From Anaerolineae bacterium (GTDB taxonomy: Bacteria > Chloroflexota > Anaerolineae > Aggregatilineales > Phototrophicaceae), in contig JAFLCG010000002.1 in NCBI GenBank assembly GCA_017303635.1, positions 654,918 to 718,917 of the forward strand: a stretch of 64,000 nucleotides of DNA, read 5' to 3'. The stretch's first letter is position 1. Every line of letters begins with the position of its first letter. Positions 34,259-41,799 of the stretch are shown here, one piece after another. The notes under the pieces are model-generated. The model made no database searches, had not been told where the DNA came from, and worked only from the letters and a program-made list of their open reading frames with translations. The translations under genes were made by a program, and so were the position numbers.

Positions 34259-35332
34259 TTAGATCTTCATCTTCTTGAGGGTGTCCATCAGCGTGTCGAA
34301 CTGCTTGAGGTCCAACTGCTGCTTGGCATCGCTCATGGCGACCGGCGGATTGGGGTGGACTTCCACCATCAGGCCGTCAGCCCCGCTGGCAAGGGCGGCT
34401 TTCGCCATTGGGATAGCAATATCCCGGCGACCCGCGGAGTGCGAAATATCGACGATGACCGGCAGGTGCGATTCGAGCTTGAGCACGGCAATCGCGCCCA
34501 GGTCGAGCGTGTTGCGCGTCCACTTCTCGAAGGTGCGGATACCACGGGTGATGAGGATGACGTTGGGGTTACCGCTGCTGACAATGTACTCCGCGCCGTA
34601 GAGGAATTCTTCCAGCGTGGAGGCGATGCCATTCTTCAGGATGACCGGCTGCTTGATCTTGCCGAGCGCCTTGAGCAGGAAGCTGTTCTGCATATTACGC
34701 GCACCGACCCAGAAAATGTCCACGTAATCCGCGAACATATCAATCTGGCTCTTATCCATGATCTCGCTGACGACATACATGCCGTATTTGTCAGCCACGC
34801 TGCGGGCGATCTTCAGGCCTTCTTCACCCATGCCCTGATAGTCATAGGGAGAAGTGCGGGGTTTGTAGGCCATGCCGCGCATCAGCTTGACGCCGTGCTT
34901 GTGCAGTGCCTGCGCCACCTGATCCATCTGCTCGTAGCTTTCGATGGCGCAGGAGCCGGTCAGGTAGGTGAAGCTGCCATCGCCAATCTTGGTCACGCCG
35001 TCGGGCATAGTGATGACGGTAGCCTGGTCCGGCGACTTGCGCTGTACCAGAATCTTGGCGCGGGCATCTTTTTCCTGCATCGCCAGCGAAGCACGGAAGA
35101 TTTCGCGGAAGAGCGCCTTGATGGTTTCATTACTGAAGGGGCCGTTGTTGGCCATCTCCAGTTGGGTGAGCATGTCGGCTTCACGCTGCGGATCGTAAAA
35201 GCCGGTGCCCATCTGGGCCTGTACCTTGCTGATTTCCTCGACCACTTTGGCGCGCTGGTTCAGAAGTTCCAGCAGTTGCAGGTTAATCCGGTCGACCTGC
35301 CCCCGCAATTCCTGTAATTGGCTTTCCGCCAT
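34259..35332 (-). CDS. aroA: Chorismate mutase-DAHP synthase fusion
   Basis: A 357-residue enzyme for the first step of the shikimate pathway, joining phosphoenolpyruvate and erythrose 4-phosphate. Residues 1-90 are an AroQ-type chorismate mutase helical domain (LRGQVDRINLQLLELLNQRAKV, READML, FREIF). Residues 100-357 are a type I-beta DAHP synthase barrel: AGSC-like LTGSCAIESYEQ, MRGMAYKPRTSPYDYQG, GARNMQN, LKNGI, ITRGIRTFE and DISHSAGRR. The mutase part in such fusions mainly gives feedback control by chorismate or prephenate. The ATG at 35332 follows GAGGGGGC. A minus-strand TATAAT lies at 35390-35395. The symbol follows Bacillus aroA(G) usage. Confidence 0.92.
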   Translation of the reverse strand: MAESQLQELRGQVDRINLQLLELLNQRAKVVEEISKVQAQMGTGFYDPQREADMLTQLEMANNGPFSNETIKALFREIFRASLAMQEKDARAKILVQRKSPDQATVITMPDGVTKIGDGSFTYLTGSCAIESYEQMDQVAQALHKHGVKLMRGMAYKPRTSPYDYQGMGEEGLKIARSVADKYGMYVVSEIMDKSQIDMFADYVDIFWVGARNMQNSFLLKALGKIKQPVILKNGIASTLEEFLYGAEYIVSSGNPNVILITRGIRTFEKWTRNTLDLGAIAVLKLESHLPVIVDISHSAGRRDIAIPMAKAALASGADGLMVEVHPNPPVAMSDAKQQLDLKQFDTLMDTLKKMKI

Positions 35333-35556
35333 GCTGATGCCCCCTCTATCAAAGGTGTGAAAGGTTTCCCATAGGTTGGATGACGCGGCATTATACCGCG
35401 CTTTTGTGCAGGTTGACCGGGGAAAAGTTGGCTTTTGGTACGGTCGAATGGATAATTCCACCTTAATCCCGTGCGGAAGATTGTCAACATGTATGGTTGA
35501 AAAGAGCGGCAGAGGGTAGGTACACTGCTGTTGAACCTGTTGAGGAGCATGGGTGT

Positions 35557-35577
35557 GGGCGCCCTGAATGGCGTCCC
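35557..35577. repeat. GGGCGCC palindrome
   Basis: GGGCGCC (35557-35563) and GGCGTCCC (35570-35577) form a stem with one bulged base, in the leader of the TPR gene at 35601. It is another variant of the dispersed palindromes. Confidence 0.5.
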
Positions 35578-35600
35578 TACTGCGGGGGAGTTGGATTTTT

Positions 35601-36554
35601 ATGTCATCTGTCCGGTTTGTTGGCAATGAGCCAACACCCGATTTTTACTCGCGCACGGCGGATGTGATCTCACATTGGGAAGTCGGTCAGCTCCCGTTCG
35701 ATCACGCCATGGAGTCCCTGCGTGAACTCCGGTTGGAGGCGGACGCCACCCAACATACCCCGAATCAGGCACGCGCCGAACAAATGCTGGGTTATCTGCT
35801 GACGCTGCGAGGGGCGCTGGTGCAAGCCGTTCGACACTTCGAGCGCAACCGGGCGCTGTTTGCCGAAGTGGGCAACCGCCGCCGAGTCATCATCGCGGAT
35901 CTCAACCTGGGTGAAACCTATCGCCAGCGAGGGGATTTCAAGCGGGCGCAGGCGTACTTCGAGAAAGCCTATCAATCGTCCCGTGAGATTGGGGACCGCG
36001 AACAGGAAGCAGTCGCGTTGTGTAACGCCGGTCAAATGCTGCTCACCCTGGGCGATCTGGCTGGTGCCTACAGCGCACTGACGGAGAGCTATGAACTGGT
36101 GCTTCAGTTCCCTGCCGATGATCCTGACCGCACTGCCATCATGTGTGAACTGCACCATGCGCTGACGATTTTGTACTTGCGCCGTGGGGAAGTGATCCCC
36201 GCCTGGCATGCGGCTAAACTGGCCTACCGCATCGCTGAGGCAGTCCAAAAGCCGTACGAGCGCGGCTTTGCCTGCCGGGCCGTGGCCGAGGCCCTGCACC
36301 ACCTGGCGCACCCGGATGACGGCTTTGAAGCGGATCCCGATGTGTACTTTCAGGCGGCCCTGAGCGCCTTTCAGGATATCCAGATTGAAGGCGAAATCGG
36401 GCGCACGCTGCTGGCTCATGCCCGCAGCCTGGCGGATCGAGGTCGCAAGATGACAGCCGCCCGCAAACTGCGGGCAGCGATGCTGATCTTCGCTCGCCTG
36501 GGGATGCTCGAAGATGCGGCCCGCGCCGCTGAACTCCAGCGCGATGTGCTGTAG
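35601..36554 (+). CDS. TPR-repeat protein
   Basis: A 317-residue soluble helical protein built of tetratricopeptide-like repeats (residues 40-310), for example RVIIADLNLGETYRQRGDFKRAQAYFEKAYQSSREIGD, here split across helices. No catalytic motif, signal peptide or DNA-binding domain. TPR scaffolds hold protein partners. The start at 35601 follows GGGGGAG; upstream residues to 35568 are not conserved in composition. It stands between a DAHP synthase gene and a sugar ABC importer, and another TPR protein (40944) stands on the other side of the importer, which hints at a link to it. Confidence 0.78.
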   Translation: MSSVRFVGNEPTPDFYSRTADVISHWEVGQLPFDHAMESLRELRLEADATQHTPNQARAEQMLGYLLTLRGALVQAVRHFERNRALFAEVGNRRRVIIADLNLGETYRQRGDFKRAQAYFEKAYQSSREIGDREQEAVALCNAGQMLLTLGDLAGAYSALTESYELVLQFPADDPDRTAIMCELHHALTILYLRRGEVIPAWHAAKLAYRIAEAVQKPYERGFACRAVAEALHHLAHPDDGFEADPDVYFQAALSAFQDIQIEGEIGRTLLAHARSLADRGRKMTAARKLRAAMLIFARLGMLEDAARAAELQRDVL

Positions 36555-36628
36555 AAGTCACCTGTTTTAGCTGGCCTGCAACCGATGTTAAGCCAATACC
36601 AAGACCCGGTTAAGACTGATCCACAACG

Positions 36629-36656
36629 TTGACCCTACTATCAGGGACGGTACAAT
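36629..36656 (+). promoter_or_regulatory. Sigma-70 promoter of sugar ABC operon
   Basis: TTGACC (36629-36634), 16 bp, TACAAT (36651-36656), leading to the ATG at 36712 with a leader of about 50 nt. One of the cleanest promoters in the window. Confidence 0.75.
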
Positions 36657-36711
36657 CGGATAGGTTCAGCATCACTTTGTCCGCTGCTGGTCTATACCAA
36701 GGAGTGACCGG

Positions 36712-38412
36712 ATGGCTTCACTCGCTCCACCGCGCACCATCAGTCGCCGACGCCGCGTGCTGGTCGAGAATCTGACGGCCTACGCCTTTCTCCTTCCCGC
36801 AGCACTCCTCATTTTTATATTTGGTTTGTTCCCGGTGGCGTTTGCGCTGTTCGTCAGCTTGCATCGCTGGCGGCGCTTCCCCGATGAGTACATTGGCCTC
36901 GCCAATTACGAACGCGCCCTGGGCGGGTTGGCCTATGTGGCATTTTTCTGGATTGCATTGGGGTTCATAGTCGGCGGTTTATGGCTGCTCTGGCGGCTGA
37001 TGTCGCCACCTCCGACCACGCCCTCTGATAACCCGGAAGAGAAAAACAGCAGACAAGGTCGGTGGTCGTGGCGAGAGGGAATCTACCTCCTGCCAGGCGT
37101 GGTGAACACCGCTGCCATCCTGCTGTTCAGCCAGTGGTTTGTGCTGCTCCTGCCGGAAGTACTGAATATTCCCCGCCGCATTCGCGGGCAGGAAACGACT
37201 CAGGGGCTGTTCGTTAGCGAACTGAGCAAGAGCTTTCAAGTCCCGGCGATTGCCGAGGCGGGCAACCAGGCCATAGTCCTCATTCTGATCGCCATCCTAC
37301 TCAGCCTCGTGGTCACGCGGCTGGTCAAAGGGAGCGGCACGACCGCGCTCCTGCGGGCGACGGGCGCCGCCTTGTTCGTCGCGTCAGGCACTTTGATGCT
37401 GCAAATTACCCTGGCGACGATCAATACAGCCATTGAAACCGCTCGTGCCGGCGGCACAGAACTACCGGTCTGGTCACAGATTATCCTCATCAGCGCCGGT
37501 ACGGGATTGGTTTATGCAGCCTACCGACTGTGGGGACGAGCCGTCCGGGCAGAAGGCGATCGGCGCTTCATCGGCCTGGGGATCACAGCCCTGCTGTTAG
37601 CGCTGGGCGGTTACCTGCTCATCGGGGAACTGCCGCGGTTGCTGGGCACGGCTGACCGTGAACTGCTCAACGGTTTCAGTGTGACGGTGATGTATGCCGC
37701 CTTCGCTATTCCATTCCAACTGATGATCGGGCTGGGGCTGGCCTATCTGCTATTCCAGAAACTCAAGGGCACCACCCTGTTTCGCATCATCCTCTTCATG
37801 CCCTATATCATGCCGTTCCTGGCAACCGCGCTGGTCTTTTCGCTGATTTTCAATCACCGCACCGACTCTATCATCAATAATCTGGTGGGTTGGGTGGGCA
37901 TTCCACCACAGAAGTGGCTGCTCGAACCGCTCGGTGTGGGGCGGCTGATCTTTGGAGAGGCAACGCCGACTCTGCTGCAAGGGCCGAGCCTGGCGCTCGT
38001 GGTAGTCATCCTGTACACCATCTGGACGTATGCTGGGTATGCGATGGTGGTCTTTCTGGCCGGGCTGGGGAATATCTCCAACGAACTGTATGAGGCCGCC
38101 CGGATTGATGGGGCTTCGGGCTGGGCCATCTTCCGGCGGATTACCCTGCCGCTGCTCTCGCCGACCACCTTCTTCCTCTCGCTGGTGGCGGTGATCGGCA
38201 CCTTCCAGGCGTTTACGCAGCTCTGGCTGATGCGGAATCCGGCAGCGCGGGACACGCTGGATACGGTCAGCATCGTCATCTTCCGGCAGATCACGGATGC
38301 CAGTCCGAACTATGGTTATGGCTCGGCGATGGCCTTTGTGTTGTTCGGTGTCATTTTGCTGCTGACTTTCGTCCAGAACCGATTGGCTGAACGGAGAGTC
38401 TTCTATGGCTGA
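36712..38412 (+). CDS. Enlarged MalF-like sugar ABC permease
   Basis: A 566-residue permease of the sugar (CUT1) importers. The C-terminal 270 residues are the usual binding-protein-dependent permease core, with the EAA loop ELYEAARIDGASGWAIFRRITLPLLSP. Residues 1-45 give the first helix. Between the two lies an insert of about 240 residues with several extra membrane helices and a polar stretch (PPTTPSDNPEEKNSRQGRW), then WREGIYLLPGVVNTAAILLFSQW. Ordinary MalF-type permeases are near 300 residues (E. coli MalF is larger at 514). The next gene overlaps by 8 nt, so they are coupled. The imported sugar is unknown. Confidence 0.87.
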   Translation: MASLAPPRTISRRRRVLVENLTAYAFLLPAALLIFIFGLFPVAFALFVSLHRWRRFPDEYIGLANYERALGGLAYVAFFWIALGFIVGGLWLLWRLMSPPPTTPSDNPEEKNSRQGRWSWREGIYLLPGVVNTAAILLFSQWFVLLLPEVLNIPRRIRGQETTQGLFVSELSKSFQVPAIAEAGNQAIVLILIAILLSLVVTRLVKGSGTTALLRATGAALFVASGTLMLQITLATINTAIETARAGGTELPVWSQIILISAGTGLVYAAYRLWGRAVRAEGDRRFIGLGITALLLALGGYLLIGELPRLLGTADRELLNGFSVTVMYAAFAIPFQLMIGLGLAYLLFQKLKGTTLFRIILFMPYIMPFLATALVFSLIFNHRTDSIINNLVGWVGIPPQKWLLEPLGVGRLIFGEATPTLLQGPSLALVVVILYTIWTYAGYAMVVFLAGLGNISNELYEAARIDGASGWAIFRRITLPLLSPTTFFLSLVAVIGTFQAFTQLWLMRNPAARDTLDTVSIVIFRQITDASPNYGYGSAMAFVLFGVILLLTFVQNRLAERRVFYG

Positions 38413-39316
38413 TCTGGCCCGACCGCTGAGCCGCCCCTCAGCAGATACGCTCACTCCGCGCAATCTGTTCCCGTGGACGAAAGTGTTGAGCTATGCCGCC
38501 CTGATCTTCGCGGCAGGGCTTTCTTTAGCACCCTTCCTGTGGGTGCTGAGCGCCTCGCTGATGAGCACCAGCGAAATCGCTGCCGGTCGCGTCTTGCCGG
38601 GGAACCTGTTGTTTGAGAATTATCCCCGTGCATGGGAGCTTTCCAACATGGGGTTGTACATGTGGAACAGCGTTCGCATGGTGGCGATTGCCGTTGTGGG
38701 TGAACTGCTGTTTTGTGTGCCGGCGGCCTACGCTTTTGCCCGCATGAACTTCTGGGGCAAGCAGACCCTTTTCACCATCATGCTCTCGACCATGATGATT
38801 CCGGCGATTGCCACACTCATCCCCAACTTTCTGACGGTGGTATGGATCAGCCGCCTGAGTGAGAGCCTGTGCGGGGAAGGCTGCAAATGGTTGGATAACT
38901 GGCCGGCCCTGACCATCCCCTTCATGGCGACGCCCTTCAGCATCTTCCTGCTGCGACAGTTTTTTGCCCAGATCCCGCAGGAGTTGTTCGAGGCAGCGCG
39001 GATCGACGGCGCAGGACACGGGCGCTTCCTGTGGTCGGTGGTGCTGCCGCTCTCGCGTGCCCCGGTGATGACGGTGGCGCTGTTTGCCTTCATCGGCACC
39101 TGGAATTCGCTGATGTGGCCCCTGCTGGTGGTGCAGACCGATACCTGGCGGCCCATTGCCTTTGGCCTGCTCAAGTTCGTCAATAACGATGCACCGAACG
39201 AACTGCATCTCCAGATGGCCGCTGTGGTCATCATGATCGCGCCGATGATGGTTCTGTATTTCTTCACCCAGAAGCAGTTCACGGAAGGAATCGCCAGCAG
39301 TGGCTTGAAGGGATAG
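38405..39316 (+). CDS. MalG-like sugar ABC permease
   Basis: A 303-residue permease with six membrane helices and the EAA loop ELFEAARIDGAGHGRFLWSVVLPLSR that contacts the ATPase. It closes with VLYFFTQKQFTEGIASSGLKG, the classic end of MalG/LacG-type proteins. It overlaps the larger permease by 8 nt and forms the heterodimeric channel with it. No ATPase gene lies nearby, so a shared MsmX/MalK-like ATPase encoded elsewhere is expected. A short stem-loop (39315-39338) follows the stop and may limit read-through into the binding-protein gene. Confidence 0.92.
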   Translation: MADLARPLSRPSADTLTPRNLFPWTKVLSYAALIFAAGLSLAPFLWVLSASLMSTSEIAAGRVLPGNLLFENYPRAWELSNMGLYMWNSVRMVAIAVVGELLFCVPAAYAFARMNFWGKQTLFTIMLSTMMIPAIATLIPNFLTVVWISRLSESLCGEGCKWLDNWPALTIPFMATPFSIFLLRQFFAQIPQELFEAARIDGAGHGRFLWSVVLPLSRAPVMTVALFAFIGTWNSLMWPLLVVQTDTWRPIAFGLLKFVNNDAPNELHLQMAAVVIMIAPMMVLYFFTQKQFTEGIASSGLKG

Positions 39317-39338
39317 CCCTTTAGACTTCGCAAGGGCT
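39315..39338 (+). terminator. Short stem-loop between permease and binding-protein genes
   Basis: AGCCCTT (39315-39321) and AAGGGCT (39332-39338) form a 7-bp stem overlapping the MalG stop, with no T-run. It may be a partial attenuator or an mRNA processing stem, which would allow more binding protein than permease. Confidence 0.45.
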
Positions 39339-39374
39339 TAATGAGCGCTTAAACTAGCTATCGTCTTCGCCCAC

Positions 39375-39407
39375 TACAATCACCGCCCATGCGAAGGCTG
39401 TTCGCAT
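39375..39407 (+). promoter_or_regulatory. Putative promoter and operator of binding-protein gene
   Basis: TACAAT at 39375-39380 is followed by a perfect dyad ATGCGAA-GGCTG-TTCGCAT at 39389-39407, just where transcription would start. A palindrome placed over the start site fits a LacI-type repressor operator, sensible for a sugar importer. No -35 of good quality was found. Confidence 0.5.
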
Positions 39408-39441
39408 TGTTCAGTAGTTCTTTCAAGGAGACTGGGACCCC

Positions 39442-40851
39442 ATGCGTAAATTGATGTTCCTGCTCGTATCCGTGAGTCTTATGTTGGGTGCCGCCCTCGG
39501 CGTTGCGGCTCAAGACCCGACGGCTACGCCCGTTCCGCCGACCCCAACCCCGTTGCCGCCCGTGGCCTTCGCCCAGACCTTGAGCGAATTCACTGGTGAA
39601 TCGGATAACTTCGCCGGAGTTGACCCGTCGGGTGTAACGGTGACTTACTGGCATCAGTACAACTCCCCCAGCCAACTGGCCACTGTCACGGGCCTGGTGA
39701 ATGCCTTCAATGCGGGCAATCCCTATGGCATCACCGTGAATGCCATCGCCCAGGGGAACTACAACGACATCCGCACCGCCATGAACAACGCCATCATCAG
39801 CGGTGATCTGCCCAATCTGGTGGCCGGCTTTAACAACGACGCGCTGAGCTACGATCTGGACGGCGCGATGGTTGACCTGACCCCCTACTACAACGATGCC
39901 AAGTGGGGCTACGCCGGTGATGCAGGCGCGGAACTCAACCAGAACATCATCAATGGCTTCCGCTATGAAGATGGTCGCCTGCTCGGTTGGGTCAACCAGG
40001 TGAGCGCGAATGTGCTGGCCGTCAACAGCGGTATGTTGAGCGCGCTGGGCTTTGAGGCGGCTCCGGCGACTCTGGCTCAGTTCAAGGAAGTGGCCTGCGC
40101 GGCTGCGACCAGCGACCTGACCGGTGCGGAAGGTGGCAACGTCCAGGGCTTCCCAATTGTGGCCGATGCCTCCCAATTTGAGTCCTTCGTCGCCAGCATT
40201 GGCGGCAGCATCTGGGCAGACGGTGCCTGGAACTTCACCAATGAGCAATCGGTGGCGGTGCTGCAACTGATGGCCGATATGTATAAAGAGGGCTGCGCTT
40301 ATATCCCGCAGGAACGTTTTGGCAATACCAATGACTTCGCCCGCGGCCTGAACCCGATGGCGCTGGGCAGCAGCGCCGGTATCCCCATCATTATGGGCGG
40401 CATTGAAAGCGCTGGGAACGTCGTTGAAAACTGGACGGTCACGGTGACCCCGCCGCTGGCTGAAGGCGAAAAAGGCGCGCTCCAGTTATTCACCCCTGGC
40501 ATCATGATGGGCGCTGGCACCCCGGAAGAACAACTGGCCTCGTGGATTTTCCTGCGCTTCTTCACCCAGGCGGACGTGAGCCAGCAGTGGGCGGAAGCCA
40601 TGTCCTTCTTCCCGGTCAACCTGACGGCAGCCGCCAACCTGTCTCCGGCTAATCCCTACTTCGGCACCATCAACGATCTGATTGCCAGCGACGCGGTCAG
40701 CATCTACCTCTCCCCGCAGCAGTTGAGCTACGGCGCGATCCGCGAAATCCTGGCGACCGGCATTGCTGATGTCACCTCCGGCGGTCTGGATGTGATGGAA
40801 GTGGCCCAACGCATGACTGATGATGCAGCGGCAGCGCTGGCCGATAGCTAG
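39442..40851 (+). CDS. Sugar ABC importer binding protein
   Basis: A 469-residue exported solute-binding protein (family 1). The signal peptide ends near LGVAAQ, followed by a TPVPPTPTPLPPV linker and then VTVTYWHQYNSPSQLATVTGLVNAFN, the first lobe. Hinge and ligand regions include MVDLTPYYNDAKWG and GWVNQVSANVLAVNSGML. There is no lipobox Cys, so it is not an obvious lipoprotein; anchoring may be by an uncleaved signal or it may be free. It probably binds an oligosaccharide for the two permeases just upstream. A perfect hairpin terminator follows at 40891. Confidence 0.9.
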   Translation: MRKLMFLLVSVSLMLGAALGVAAQDPTATPVPPTPTPLPPVAFAQTLSEFTGESDNFAGVDPSGVTVTYWHQYNSPSQLATVTGLVNAFNAGNPYGITVNAIAQGNYNDIRTAMNNAIISGDLPNLVAGFNNDALSYDLDGAMVDLTPYYNDAKWGYAGDAGAELNQNIINGFRYEDGRLLGWVNQVSANVLAVNSGMLSALGFEAAPATLAQFKEVACAAATSDLTGAEGGNVQGFPIVADASQFESFVASIGGSIWADGAWNFTNEQSVAVLQLMADMYKEGCAYIPQERFGNTNDFARGLNPMALGSSAGIPIIMGGIESAGNVVENWTVTVTPPLAEGEKGALQLFTPGIMMGAGTPEEQLASWIFLRFFTQADVSQQWAEAMSFFPVNLTAAANLSPANPYFGTINDLIASDAVSIYLSPQQLSYGAIREILATGIADVTSGGLDVMEVAQRMTDDAAAALADS

Positions 40852-40890
40852 GCGCGGTTTGATACAATCTGCAGAGATTGGTTTGTGTTC

Positions 40891-40919
40891 GAGGAGAGCT
40901 ATACAGCTCTCCTCTTCAT
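40891..40919 (+). terminator. Terminator after sugar ABC operon
   Basis: GAGGAGAGCT-ATAC-AGCTCTCCTC (40891-40914), a perfect 10-bp stem with a 4-nt loop and TTCATT after it. TACAAT at 40863-40868 lies before it; if that is a promoter for the next gene, the hairpin would sit in its leader as an attenuator. Confidence 0.75.
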
Positions 40920-40943
40920 TACAAGGCAAAGGATCGTTCTCTG

Positions 40944-41795
40944 ATGATGGATTTCGATCAACTTTGGGATTTTGGGCAGCCTGACAAAACCGAGCAGCAG
41001 TTTCGTGCGCTGCTGGATACCCATCCAGCCGACGCAAATTATCGGCTTCAACTGCTGACGCAGATTGCTCGCGCACAAGGGCTTCAAGCGCAGTTCGAGG
41101 CGGCTCATGAAACCCTGAACACGATTGAACCGCACTTGAACGAATCGCTGCCGATGGTCAAAGCACGCTATCTCCTGGAACGCGGTCGCGTCTTCAATTC
41201 TTCAGGCCAGCCAGAAGCTGCGCGTCCCCTATTTGAAGCCGCATTGGAAGCGATCCATGCTGCTGCAACCAGCGATCCAGATGCGGATTTTTACGCGGTT
41301 GATACGCTGCATATGCTGGCGATTGTCGCTTCCGGAGCGGAAAGCCTCACACTCAATCTACGGGCGTTGGAAGTAGCGGAAGCATCATCCTCTGAACGCG
41401 CGCGAAACTGGTTAGGATCGTTGTACAACAACATCGGCTGGGTGTATCACGATTTCGGTCAATTCGAGGATGCACTGGCCGTGTTTGAGAAGGCCGTTAG
41501 CTGGCGCGTCAAACAGGGCAAGCCGACTGAAATACACATCGCGCGGTGGTGCGTGGCCCGGACCCTGCGCTCGCTCAACCGACCTGAAGATGCACTGGCC
41601 ATCCTGAACAGCCTTGAAGCCAGCGAGGATGGCTACGTTTACGAAGAACTGGGCGAATGTAATCTGCTGCTGGGCAAACCGCATCAGGACTTCTTTGCGC
41701 GGGCTTACGAACTCCTGTCGGCTGATTCATGGTTGGCCGGCCATGAGCCCGAACGGTTGGCCCGCTTGAAGCTATTGGGTATGGTGACAGGCTGA
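40944..41795 (+). CDS. TPR-repeat protein
   Basis: A 283-residue soluble protein of helical repeats. Recognisable TPR pairs are LYNNIGWVYHDFGQFEDALAVF-like and RWCVARTLRSLNRPEDALAIL. No signal peptide or enzyme motif. The start is one of two consecutive ATGs at 40944/40947 with AGGA upstream. It follows the sugar importer and ends 5 nt from the convergent PEP carboxylase stop. Like the TPR protein at 35601 it may be a scaffold. The two are not near-copies, so relatedness beyond fold is uncertain. Confidence 0.75.
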   Translation: MMDFDQLWDFGQPDKTEQQFRALLDTHPADANYRLQLLTQIARAQGLQAQFEAAHETLNTIEPHLNESLPMVKARYLLERGRVFNSSGQPEAARPLFEAALEAIHAAATSDPDADFYAVDTLHMLAIVASGAESLTLNLRALEVAEASSSERARNWLGSLYNNIGWVYHDFGQFEDALAVFEKAVSWRVKQGKPTEIHIARWCVARTLRSLNRPEDALAILNSLEASEDGYVYEELGECNLLLGKPHQDFFARAYELLSADSWLAGHEPERLARLKLLGMVTG

Positions 41796-41799
41796 CTGC

